Made by a program: the position numbers and the translations under genes. 64,000 nt of DNA from Reyranella humidisoli (GTDB taxonomy: Bacteria > Pseudomonadota > Alphaproteobacteria > Reyranellales > Reyranellaceae). The notes under the pieces are model-generated. The model was not told the DNA's origin. It did not search any database and saw nothing but the letters and a program-made list of their open reading frames with translations. This document shows, piece by piece, positions 19,513 through 28,073 of the stretch (its first letter is position 1; each line of letters starts with the position of its first letter). The stretch covers positions 496,001-560,000 of the forward strand of contig NZ_JAHOPB010000001.1 in assembly GCF_019039055.1 (NCBI RefSeq), in the 5' to 3' direction.

Positions 19513-20433
19513 TCAATGCTCCTTCTCGTAGGGCACGCCGGCCGCCTTCGGCGCGACGGTGCGGCCGATGAACCCGGCCAGCAGGAACAGGGTGAGAAGA
19601 TAGGGCATGGCCTGGATCAGTTGCACCGGAACTTCGCCGATGCCCGGCAGCTTCACGCCCTGCAGGCGGATGGCGATCGAATCGAGCAGGCCGAAGGCGA
19701 GGCAGGCGCCGAAAGCGGGAAACGGCCGCCAGCGCCCGAAGATGATGGCGGCCAGGGCGATAAACCCCTGCCCCGCCGTCATGTCGCGGCTGAAGCCGGC
19801 GTTCTGGGCGATCGAGAGATAGGCGCCCGCCAGCCCGGCGAACAGGCCGCACAGCAGCACCGCGCGGTAGCGCAGCCAGGAAACGGAAATGCCGGCAGCA
19901 TCGACCGCCAGCGGCATCTCGCCCACGGCGCGCAGCCGGAGACCGAAGCGCGTGCGCTCGATCAGCCACCATGTGAAGGGTACCGAGAGCAGTGCGGCGT
20001 AGACGATCACGTTGTCGCCCGCGACGGGGAAGAAGATCGGATTGAGCCGCTCGTTCCCGCTCAGGGGTGGCGTCTGCCCGCCGCGCGCGAACCACGCGGT
20101 GCCCAGAACCACGGTGAGACCCATCGCCAGGATGTTGAGCGCGATGCCGCTCACGACCTGGTTGCCGCGATGGGTGATGCAGGCGAAGCCGTGCAGCAGG
20201 GCCAGCGCCTCGGCGGCGAGGATCGCGGCGCCGACGCCCATCCAGGCCGAATCGGTGACCGCCGCGGTGGCGGCTCCGAAGAAGGCCGCCATCAGCATCT
20301 TGCCCTCGAGACCGACATCGATGATGCCGCTCTTCTCCGAGAACAGCCCGCCCATGGCGCAGAGCACCAGCGGCGTCGCCACGCGCAATGTCGCGGCAAG
20401 CGTCGCGATGACGAGGGTGAGCGCCTCTTCCAT
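19513..20433 (-). CDS. Nucleoside ABC transporter permease (BmpA-type system, NupQ-like)
   Basis: This 306-residue, highly hydrophobic membrane protein belongs to the branched-chain/ribose permease family. SEKSGIIDVGLEGKMLMAAF is the hallmark of the second permease of BMP-type nucleoside importers, and FGLRLRAVGE is the ATPase-contact loop. One base separates it from the first permease gene. It is predicted to form the nucleoside channel together with the gene at 20435-21532. Confidence 0.93.
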   Translation of the reverse strand: MEEALTLVIATLAATLRVATPLVLCAMGGLFSEKSGIIDVGLEGKMLMAAFFGAATAAVTDSAWMGVGAAILAAEALALLHGFACITHRGNQVVSGIALNILAMGLTVVLGTAWFARGGQTPPLSGNERLNPIFFPVAGDNVIVYAALLSVPFTWWLIERTRFGLRLRAVGEMPLAVDAAGISVSWLRYRAVLLCGLFAGLAGAYLSIAQNAGFSRDMTAGQGFIALAAIIFGRWRPFPAFGACLAFGLLDSIAIRLQGVKLPGIGEVPVQLIQAMPYLLTLFLLAGFIGRTVAPKAAGVPYEKEH

Positions 20434-20434
20434 C

Positions 20435-21532
20435 TCAGCCTTTTCGCGCGAACAGCGCCTGCAGCCAGGGCCGCGGCAGATGGACGAGCGCGCCCGAGAA
20501 CAGGATCACCAGCCCCTGGATCACCACCACCATCTCGCGGGTGATCGCCGGGACTTCGAAGGCGAGTTCCGCGCCGCCCTGCTGCAAGGCGCCGAACAAT
20601 AGCGCCGCCAGCACGATGCCCAGCGGATGGCCGCGTCCCATGAGCGCGACCGCGATCCCGGTGAAGCCGTAGCCGGCCGCGAAGTCGAGCACGAGCCTGT
20701 GATGCACGCCCAGCAGCTCGTTCACCGCCACGCCGCCCGCCAGCGCGCCGGACAGGCACATGGCGAGCATCGTCATGCGCTTGAGATTGGTCCCGGCATA
20801 GAGGGCGGCTTCCGGATTGTGCCCCATGGTGCGCAGCCCGTAGCCCCAGGGCGTGTGCCACAGGAAGATCCAGACACCCGCGCAGCAGAGCAGCGCCAGC
20901 AGGAGCGACAGGTTGAGCGCCGATGGGGCGACGGCGATACCCACCCATTGCAGGGCCGCCTGCATCGACGGCACCGCGGCCGAGGCCGCGAAGCCGCGGC
21001 TCTGCGGCGTCATCGAGCCCGGCGCGATCAGCACGTTGACCATCATGTAGACCATCAGGGCCGAGGCCACGAAGTTGAACATGATGGTGGTGATAACGAT
21101 GTGGCTGCCGCGCCAGGCCTGCATCCAGGCCGGAATGGCCGCCCACGCCGCGCCGAAGGCCGCCGATGCGAGGATGGCCAGCGGGATCATCAGCAGGCCC
21201 GGCAGGTAGCGATCCAGCGCCAGCACGGCCAGCCCGCAGCCCAGCCCGCCGATATAGGCCTGACCCTCGCCGCCGATGTTGAACAGGCCGGCATGAAAGG
21301 CGACCGCGACGGCGAGCCCGGTGAAGATGAAGTTGGTGGCGTAATAGAGCGTGTAGCCGATCGATTCCGACGAGCCCACGGCCCCCAGCACCAGCAGCTT
21401 CAGGGCCTGCAGCGGATCCGCCCCGATGACCTTCACGATGAGCCCGACGAGGAGGAAGGCCATCGCGACATTGGCGAGCGGCAGCAGGCCGATCTCGACC
21501 CAGCCGGGCAGCGGGCGGCGGGCCGTGCTCAT
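20435..21532 (-). CDS. Nucleoside ABC transporter permease (BmpA-type system, NupP-like)
   Basis: This 365-residue membrane protein is the first permease of the BMP-type importer. It includes FHAGLFNIGGEGQAYIGGLG, the conserved loop equivalent to that in its partner, and YGLRTMGHNPEAALYAG, typical of the family. Its start overlaps the stop of the ATPase gene by four bases. The following permease begins after a single base. Confidence 0.93.
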   Translation of the reverse strand: MSTARRPLPGWVEIGLLPLANVAMAFLLVGLIVKVIGADPLQALKLLVLGAVGSSESIGYTLYYATNFIFTGLAVAVAFHAGLFNIGGEGQAYIGGLGCGLAVLALDRYLPGLLMIPLAILASAAFGAAWAAIPAWMQAWRGSHIVITTIMFNFVASALMVYMMVNVLIAPGSMTPQSRGFAASAAVPSMQAALQWVGIAVAPSALNLSLLLALLCCAGVWIFLWHTPWGYGLRTMGHNPEAALYAGTNLKRMTMLAMCLSGALAGGVAVNELLGVHHRLVLDFAAGYGFTGIAVALMGRGHPLGIVLAALLFGALQQGGAELAFEVPAITREMVVVIQGLVILFSGALVHLPRPWLQALFARKG

Positions 21533-23064
21533 GCCGCGCGCGCGCCCGTCATCATCAGGCCCAGGGTGCGCTCATCGGCGTCGGCCGCGGCGACCTCGCC
21601 CACGATCCGTCCGCCGGACATCACCAGGATGCGGTCGGCCAGCGACAGTATTTCCTCGAGCTCAACCGACACGACCAGCACCGCGCAGCCCGCGTCGCGG
21701 CTGGCGATCAACTCGCGGCGGATGAATTCGATGGCGCCGATGTCGACGCCGCGCGTTGGCTGGCCGACCAGCAGCAGCCGGGGATGGCGCGCCATCTCGC
21801 GCGCCAGGATCAGCTTCTGCTGGTTGCCGCCTGAGAAACTCGATGACAGCAGGCCCGGCGTGCGCGGCCGCACGTCGAACCGCTCCATCAGTTCGGCGCA
21901 ATGCTTGCCGACCGCCGGTCCGTCGAGCAGGTAATTGTGACAGAAGGGTTCGCGATCCTGGTAGCCCAGGATCGAGGTCTCGGACGCGAGGAACGCCGGC
22001 ACCAGCCCCTGCCGCAGCCGGTCCTCCGGCACATGCGCCACACCCAGCTCGCGCATCTCGGCCGGGTCCGCGGGATGGTCGGCGTCGACCCTGCGGCCAC
22101 AGACTTCCAGCGTGCCGCCCGTCGGCCGGCGAATACCCGACAGGACCTGGAGAAGCTCGGTCTGGCCGTTGCCCGAGACGCCGGCGACGCCGACAATCTC
22201 GCCGGCACGAACCTCGAACGAGATGTCGTCGAGCACCCGGACGCGACGGCCGTCGACCAGCGACAGTCCGCGCGCCACCAGCCGCGGCTCGCCGGCGCGG
22301 ACCGGCGCCTTGTCGAAGGAGAAGCGCACCTTGCGACCGACCATCAGCTCGGCGAGTTCCTCGGCGCTGGTCTTCGAGGTCGCCCGCTCGGCCACGACCT
22401 CGCCGCGGCGCATCACGATCACCGTGTCGGTCACGCTCAGAATCTCGCGAAGCTTGTGCGTGATCAGCACGACGGTCACACCGCGGTCGCGCAGCACGCG
22501 CAGGATCTGCAGCAGACGGTCGGTCTCCTGCGGCGTCAGCACGGCGCTGGGTTCGTCGAGGATCAGGATTCGGGCGCCGCGAAACAGGACCTTGAGGATC
22601 TCGACCCTCTGCTGCTCGCCCACGGAGAGATCGGCGACGCGCGCGTCGGGATCGACGGCGAGGCCATATTCGTGTGCCAGCCGCGCCAGTTCAGTCCGCG
22701 CCGCCGCCAACCCGCCGGCAAGGAGCGGCCCGCCTTCGGCGCCCAGGATCAGGTTCTCCAGCACGGTGAAGCTGTCGACCAGCATGAAATGCTGGTGGAC
22801 CATCCCGATACCCTGCCCGATCGCGTCGCGCGGCGAGGTCATCTCGACCGGACGCCCCTCGACCCGGATCTCGCCCGCGTCCGCGCGATAGAGCCCGTAG
22901 AGGATGCTCATCAAAGTCGATTTGCCGGCGCCGTTCTCGCCCACGATGCCGGTGATGCTGCCATGCTCGATGCGCAGCGACACGCCGCGCACCGCCTGCA
23001 CGCTGCCGAACGACTTGTCGATTCCCCGAAGCTCGATGGCAGCGTGGGACGTCAGCTCTTGCAC
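21529..23064 (-). CDS. Nucleoside ABC transporter ATP-binding protein, tandem domains (NupO-like)
   Basis: This 511-residue ATPase has two fused ABC domains, as in the RbsA/YufO group. The first has Walker A GENGAGKST near residue 40, signature LSVGEQQRVEIL and Walker B ILILDEPSAVLT. The second has a degenerate GVSGNGQTE P-loop and SSSFSGGNQQKLILARE followed by LLLVGQPTRGVD. I set the start at the GTG at 23064, which overlaps the end of the binding-protein gene by 13 bases; no in-frame ATG is available before the first domain. It powers the nucleoside importer. Confidence 0.92.
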   Translation of the reverse strand: MQELTSHAAIELRGIDKSFGSVQAVRGVSLRIEHGSITGIVGENGAGKSTLMSILYGLYRADAGEIRVEGRPVEMTSPRDAIGQGIGMVHQHFMLVDSFTVLENLILGAEGGPLLAGGLAAARTELARLAHEYGLAVDPDARVADLSVGEQQRVEILKVLFRGARILILDEPSAVLTPQETDRLLQILRVLRDRGVTVVLITHKLREILSVTDTVIVMRRGEVVAERATSKTSAEELAELMVGRKVRFSFDKAPVRAGEPRLVARGLSLVDGRRVRVLDDISFEVRAGEIVGVAGVSGNGQTELLQVLSGIRRPTGGTLEVCGRRVDADHPADPAEMRELGVAHVPEDRLRQGLVPAFLASETSILGYQDREPFCHNYLLDGPAVGKHCAELMERFDVRPRTPGLLSSSFSGGNQQKLILAREMARHPRLLLVGQPTRGVDIGAIEFIRRELIASRDAGCAVLVVSVELEEILSLADRILVMSGGRIVGEVAAADADERTLGLMMTGARAA

Positions 23065-24071
23065 GAATTGTTGCTCATATAGTCGTGGACGACGATCTGG
23101 CCCGAGATGATGGCGGCCTTCGCAGCATCGACCTTGACCTTCATCTCCGGGGTGATGAGCTTCTCGTTGTCCTTGTCGAGCGCCCAGTCGACGCCGCCTT
23201 CCTTGAGGCCGAGCACCTGCACGCCGCCCTTCCATTGATTGGCCTGCGCGGTCTTGAAACTGTCGTAAGCCGCGAGGTCCACCCGCTTCAGCATCGAGGT
23301 CAGCATGTTGCCGGGATGGAGGTGGTTCTGGTTGGAATCGACGCCGATGCCCAGCTTGCCGCGATCCTTGGTGGCCTGGAGGATGCCGAGCCCGGTGCTG
23401 CCGGCGGCGGCATAGACGACATCGACGCCGCGGTCGAACTGGCCCTTGGCCAGCTCCGCGCCGCGGCCGGGATCGTTCCAGGCGGCCGGCGTGGTGCCGG
23501 TCATGTTGGTGATCAGCTCGGCATTGGGATTGGCGTACTTGATGCCCTGCTCGAACCCGCACTGGAAGCGGCGCACCAGCGGGATGTCCATGCCGCCCAC
23601 GAAGCCGATCTTGCCGGTCTTCGAGGCCATGGCCGCCAGCATGCCCACGAGGAAGGAACCTTCCTGTTCCTTGAACACCACCGACTGGACGTTGGGGAGA
23701 TTCACCACGCTGTCGATGATGGTGAAATGGATGTTGGGAAATTCCTTGGCGACCTTCTCGAGCGCGACGGCCTGCGCGAAGCCGACGGCGATGATCGGAT
23801 CCTGGCCGCGTTGCGCGAAGCGCCGCAGCGCCTGCTCGAACTGGGTTTCGTTGCTCGGCTCGAACTCGGCGACGGGGATGTTCGCCTCTTTCTTGAAGCG
23901 CTCGGCCCCCTGCCAGACGCCCTCGTTGAAGGACTTGTCGAACTTGCCGCCGGTGCTGAAGACGACGGCCGGCTTGATGGGCGCGGTCTGCGCCAATGCG
24001 ACGGCAGAGAGACCGGCGGCAGCCAGCACGGAAAGCAGCGGTCCAACCCAGCGATTCATTGCGATTCCCAT
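23052..24071 (-). CDS. BMP-family nucleoside-binding periplasmic protein
   Basis: This 339-residue exported protein is of the BmpA/PnrA family, which binds purine and pyrimidine nucleosides. A Sec signal runs through NRWVGPLLSVLAAAGLSAVA with cleavage near ALA-QT. STGGKFDKSFNEG is the typical ligand-loop segment at the mature N-terminus, and VDVVYAAAGSTGLGILQA lies centrally. The start could be the ATG at 24071 or, four codons later, the ATG at 24059. It is the first gene of the ten-gene nucleoside operon, whose promoter should lie in the 114-base divergent gap before the dihydropyrimidinase gene. It lacks an obvious lipobox. Confidence 0.93.
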   Translation of the reverse strand: MGIAMNRWVGPLLSVLAAAGLSAVALAQTAPIKPAVVFSTGGKFDKSFNEGVWQGAERFKKEANIPVAEFEPSNETQFEQALRRFAQRGQDPIIAVGFAQAVALEKVAKEFPNIHFTIIDSVVNLPNVQSVVFKEQEGSFLVGMLAAMASKTGKIGFVGGMDIPLVRRFQCGFEQGIKYANPNAELITNMTGTTPAAWNDPGRGAELAKGQFDRGVDVVYAAAGSTGLGILQATKDRGKLGIGVDSNQNHLHPGNMLTSMLKRVDLAAYDSFKTAQANQWKGGVQVLGLKEGGVDWALDKDNEKLITPEMKVKVDAAKAAIISGQIVVHDYMSNNSCKS

Positions 24072-24147
24072 GTTGCTGGCCTGAGTTTGGACCGGGCCGC
24101 GTCCCGGGTCTAGGCGAAGAGGCGCCGGGATGGGTGGGCACGGGACT

Positions 24148-24156
24148 TGCTATACT
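24148..24156 (+). promoter_or_regulatory. Candidate extended -10 promoter for the dihydropyrimidinase gene
   Basis: TGCTATACT fits a TGn extended -10 hexamer (TATACT at 24151-24156), 29 bases upstream of the ATG at 24186, with no good -35 at 17 bases. It lies in the divergent gap between the nucleoside operon and the dihydropyrimidinase gene. A single promoter-like match of this length can arise by chance. Confidence 0.4.
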
Positions 24157-24185
24157 TCCGGCAAATCAGCCGTCCGGGAGGATCA

Positions 24186-25631
24186 ATGGCCGAGTACGAT
24201 CTCGTCATCCGCAACACCACGATTGCCACGGCTTCGGACGTCGTGAAGGGCGATATCGGCATCGCGGGCGGGCGGGTCGTCGCCCTCGGCGAGCGGCTCG
24301 ACAAGGGCCATCGCGAAGTCGACGGAACCGGCCGGATCGCCGTTCCGGGCGGCATCGACGCCCATGTCCATTTCGACCAGGACACGGCCGACGGCTCGGT
24401 CTTCTGCGACGATTTCGAGAGCGGCAGCCGCGCCGCCGCGGCCGGCGGCACCACGACCATCATTCCCTTTGCCTACCAGAACAAGGACCAGCCGCTGCGC
24501 GACGCGGTGAACAAGTATCACGCGCGCGCCGAGGGCAAGTCGCTGATCGACTATGCATTCCATGTGATCCTGTCGGACGCCAGCGAGAAGATCATGGGCC
24601 AGGATTTCACCGCCCTGGTCGCCGACGGCTACACCTCGTTCAAGGTCTATATGACCTACGACGACGTGAAGCTCACCGACCGCGAGATGCTCGACGCGCT
24701 GGCCGCGGCGCGGCGCGAGCAGGCCATGCTCATGATCCATGCCGAGAACTCCGACTGCATCACCTGGCTGACCGAGCGGCTGGAGCTGAAGGGCATGACG
24801 GCCGCGAAATTCCACGCCACGTCCCGTCCCTTCGTGGTCGAGCGCGAGGCCACGCATCGTGCCATCTCGCTGGCCGAGTTGCTCGACGTGCCGATGCTGC
24901 TGGTCCATGTCTCCGCCAAGGAAGCCATGCACGAGATCCAGCGTGCGCAGGCACGTGGCCTCAGGGTCTACGGCGAAACCTGCCCGCAATACCTGTTCCT
25001 GAGCGAGGAGGATTTCGAGAAGCCTGGTGACGAAGGCGCCAAGTGCGTCTGCTCGCCGCCGCCGCGCGGCACCGACAACCAGGAGCATATCTGGACCGGC
25101 CTGTCGGCAAACACCTTCCAGGTCCTGTCGTCCGACCATGCCGCCTTCAGGTTCGACGACGTGCGCGGCAAGAAGCTGCCGGGCGCGCGCGAGAGCTTCC
25201 GCAAGATCCCCAACGGCGTGCCGGGCGTCGAGACGCGCCTGCCGCTACTCTTCTCCGAAGGCGTCAACAAGGGCCGCATCAGCCTGCAGCAATTCGTGGC
25301 GCTGAGTTCGACCAACGCCGCGAAGATCTACGGCCTGCATCCGCGCAAAGGCACGATCGCCGTCGGCTCGGACGCCGACATCGTGCTGTGGGATCCCGAG
25401 CGCAAGGTGAGCCTCACCAACTCGATCCTCCACCACAATTGCGACTACACGCCCTACGAGGGTCGCGAACTCACCGGCTATCCGGTGATGACCCTGTCGC
25501 GCGGCGAAGTGGTGATGGACGAAGGCCGCATGAGCGGTTCGGCCGGCCGCGGCCAGTTCCAGAAATGCGACCGCCCCGAAGCCGCCCGCCCGCGCGGCCG
25601 GCCGCTGATCGATCCCTCAATATTTAATTAG
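24186..25631 (+). CDS. Dihydropyrimidinase / D-hydantoinase
   Basis: This 481-residue cyclic amidohydrolase opens the ring of dihydropyrimidines or 5-substituted hydantoins in the cytoplasm. The binuclear metal site is clear: H60/H62 in IDAHVHFDQ, carboxylated-lysine candidate K153 in TSFKVYMTY, H185 in MIHAENSD, H241 in LVHVSAKE and D317 in SSDHAAF. The ATG at 24186 has a GGAGG ribosome-binding site directly upstream. It is transcribed away from the nucleoside operon, so bases released by the phosphorylases could, after reduction, be its substrates. No dihydropyrimidine dehydrogenase or beta-ureidopropionase gene is in the window. Confidence 0.93.
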   Translation: MAEYDLVIRNTTIATASDVVKGDIGIAGGRVVALGERLDKGHREVDGTGRIAVPGGIDAHVHFDQDTADGSVFCDDFESGSRAAAAGGTTTIIPFAYQNKDQPLRDAVNKYHARAEGKSLIDYAFHVILSDASEKIMGQDFTALVADGYTSFKVYMTYDDVKLTDREMLDALAAARREQAMLMIHAENSDCITWLTERLELKGMTAAKFHATSRPFVVEREATHRAISLAELLDVPMLLVHVSAKEAMHEIQRAQARGLRVYGETCPQYLFLSEEDFEKPGDEGAKCVCSPPPRGTDNQEHIWTGLSANTFQVLSSDHAAFRFDDVRGKKLPGARESFRKIPNGVPGVETRLPLLFSEGVNKGRISLQQFVALSSTNAAKIYGLHPRKGTIAVGSDADIVLWDPERKVSLTNSILHHNCDYTPYEGRELTGYPVMTLSRGEVVMDEGRMSGSAGRGQFQKCDRPEAARPRGRPLIDPSIFN

Positions 25632-25766
25632 AATCTCTTCACTTCCCCATTCAAATGGGGACGTGCCCCGTCATAGGGGGCGATGGGGTCATGGGCATCG
25701 CAAAGCTTACGACCCCTCCGGCGCGACGCGCCAACTCCCCATTTGAATGGGGAGGAGATCGATTCT
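25631..25766. repeat. MITE-like palindromic element, family A (full-length copy)
   Basis: A 136-base intergenic element is bounded by inverted ends: GAATC...TTCCCCATTCAAATGGGG on the left and CCCCATTTGAATGGGG...GATTC on the right. Internal GGGGTC/GACCCC and CCCCGTCATAGGGG stems are also present. The right half matches the element at 3093-3165 in reverse orientation. It fills nearly the whole gap between two convergent genes and ends at the stop codon of the downstream minus-strand gene. Confidence 0.8.
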
Positions 25767-26436
25767 AAAGCGGCTTATAGCTCTCCAGAAAATCAACCAC
25801 CTCGGCGACCGGCAGGACATCGGCATATTTGGCGGCCATGTCGTAGAGGTTGGCGAAGTGCGGGCTCTCGTGCTTGTCGGCGACGCATTCCTCCGGAACG
25901 ATCGTGCGAAAACCGCGCGAGAGGCTATCGACCACGGTGGCGCGCACGCAGCCCGACGTGGAGCCGCCGGTGACGATCACGGTATCGACCTTGTGGAAGG
26001 TGAACAGCGATCCCAGGTTGGTCTCGAAGAAGGCCGAGGCCATGCGCTTGTTCATCACGATATCGCGGTCGCGGTCGATATCGCAGCGATCGTCGAGCTG
26101 GGCCTGCCGGCTATCGGCCTTGATGCTCTTCAGTGAAGCCGACATGTCGGCGCGCGTCCCCCAGACACCGCAATCCTCGCCCGACCCGAGATAGGCGACA
26201 TAGGTCCAGATCACTGGACAACCCTGCGCGCGCAACAGAATCGCCAGCTTGTTCACATGCTCGATCTGGCGCGGATCGGTCTCGTAGGCCGTCGCGAATT
26301 CGGCCGGCCGCGTATAGGCATTCTGGAGATCGACGTTGACCAGCGCCGGCTTGCGCCCGAATCCGAAGCGACGGCGGCGCGGATCGGCCCTCAGTGCCTC
26401 GTAGAGCTCACGCGCCGTCTTCGTCGAGGATTCCAT
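25765..26436 (-). CDS. Isochorismatase-family cysteine hydrolase (N-carbamoylsarcosine amidase-like)
   Basis: This 223-residue cytoplasmic amidohydrolase has the full catalytic triad: D36 in ALVNVDLQNAY, K130 in IVMNKRMASAF and C163 in GGSTSGCVRATVVD. Such enzymes hydrolyse N-carbamoyl compounds, maleamate, ureidoacrylate or isochorismate. It is convergent with the dihydropyrimidinase gene; hydrolysis of an N-carbamoyl product of hydantoin opening is a plausible link but unproven. It lies 23 bases downstream of the frameshifted amidohydrolase, probably in the same transcript. Confidence 0.9.
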   Translation of the reverse strand: MESSTKTARELYEALRADPRRRRFGFGRKPALVNVDLQNAYTRPAEFATAYETDPRQIEHVNKLAILLRAQGCPVIWTYVAYLGSGEDCGVWGTRADMSASLKSIKADSRQAQLDDRCDIDRDRDIVMNKRMASAFFETNLGSLFTFHKVDTVIVTGGSTSGCVRATVVDSLSRGFRTIVPEECVADKHESPHFANLYDMAAKYADVLPVAEVVDFLESYKPL

Positions 26437-26459
26437 GCGGGTCGATCCGGCGCGGCAGG

Positions 26460-27957
26460 TCAGCCCGGCACCACGAACCCGTAACGCAGGTTCGACGGCT
26501 CGCGGCCGGCGCGTTCATAGTCCGACTTGATCGCGGCGAAGCGGTCGTCGCGCCAGGCGGCTTTCTTGATGTCGTACTTGTACATCTTCGCCGAATTCTC
26601 GCCGAAGATCGCGCGCTTCACCGGACCGTCCGCGCTGCCGAGCGGGGCGAAGCCGAACTTCCTCTGCATGTCCTCGGGAATCTCCAGGCGGCAGCGCCTC
26701 GATCTGCCATTGCGGTGCGCCGGTCCATACGGCGTCGGTGCCCCACACGACATGGTCCGCGCCCATGCCCTTGATCAGCATGCCCATCAGGGCGGCGCAC
26801 AGGCGCGGCTCGGTCACGGTCGTCTGCGCGAAGATCTGGCCGAGGTCGGCGTAGACGTTGCTGACGCCATATTTCCCGGGAATCTCCGCGAGGTCCGAGG
26901 TCCAGTCGACGCGACCAGTCTTCTCGAACTGCTCGTAACCACCGGCCGAGGCGCCCGGCGCACCGGTCCAGCGGAAGGCCGAGTGGTAGACGACGAAGCG
27001 GATCTGCGGCCAGTCCTTCGCGGCCTTGCCGACATCGTCGACCGTCGCGTACGGCGTGAGATGCGGCCAGCGCTGCGACACCGACGGCGGATAGAGCCCC
27101 TTGTGGACGCAGACGATATCGTAGCCCGCCTTCACGATCTTCTCGTAGAAGGGATAGACCAGCTTCTCGTCGTCCATACGCCAGGGATGACGCGCCAGGT
27201 CCTTGTTGGTGTTGTCGCCGACCGTGTAACCCTTCCAGGAATCGGGTTTCAGCGTCGCGATGCACTTGTCCACCTCGTCCATCCAGCCGTCGTAGCCCGG
27301 CGTGAAGATGGCGTGCGACAGGCAGCGCTTGGAGCCGGCCGCCTTGTTCACCTTCTCACGCGCCTCGGCCTTCATCTCGTTGGTGAGGAACCAGTCGCGC
27401 GGATCCTCCGAGGCCGAGCCGCTGAGCAGCGCCACCTTGGTGTCGCTGTCGAGATAGATCTCCTTGAACCAGTTCGGATACTTCAGGTCGTCGAGAGTCT
27501 GCGGCTTGCCGACGAGGCCGGGATTCCAGCCGGCCTTGCCGACCGCCTCGCGAGCGCGCACGAAGCCTCCGAGCCGCGTATCGTCGCGCAGGAAGTGCGT
27601 GTGCACGTCCATCACGAACTGGTCCTTCAAGCCATCGGCGCGTGCCTGGGCGAGATCGACGCTCTTCGCCTCGGCGGGCGCCGCGCCATAGAGCGGACCA
27701 TAGATCTCGTTCATCGCGACGAAGGCCGTCGCCATGCCGGCGGCGGTCTGGAAGAAGCGGCGGCGCGACAGACCGTTCTTCTTGCCGAACTCGTCGCCGA
27801 GCGCATTCATGCGCGCTTCGACCTTCTTCTGCTGCTCGGTCTGCGGCACCGGCAGGAACTCGTCGCTGGAAATGACCTGCGTCGGCACAGGTGTCGCCTT
27901 GCCGGCCAGACGGGCCGGCAGGAGCCCGCCATGTTCCTCGTCGCTCAACATGCCCAT
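26460..27957 (-). pseudogene. TIM-barrel amidohydrolase with an apparent frameshift
   Basis: Reading from the ATG at 27957, the frame gives about 420 residues of a metal-dependent amidohydrolase: a twin-arginine-like segment LSRRRFFQTAAGMA near residue 65, then the zinc motif FVMDVHTHFL. After TGAPQWQIEAL, at about 26697-26700, the frame becomes unrelated sequence. The expected continuation (RLEIPEDMQRKFGFAPLG to the stop at 26460) is in another frame. One inserted or two missing bases explain it; two missing bases would restore a two-residue spacing between IEAL and LEIPED. It may be a real broken gene or a sequence error. The rest of the gene shows no other decay. Confidence 0.8.
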
Positions 27958-28073
27958 GGCGGTCCTCGTCGGGGGAGCTCGGGGTCTAACGGAAGCGCGG
28001 CGCCATATGCGGCCCACTCTGCTGCAGGCCTAGCAAGAAGGTTGCCGCTTCCACTGTCAATGTCGGTCGCCCT

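Noticed and set aside
24090-24110. Palindrome GACCGGG...CCGGGTC as a regulator operator
   Set aside because: It is imperfect, GC-rich and of a kind expected by chance in this genome, so it is not listed as a site.
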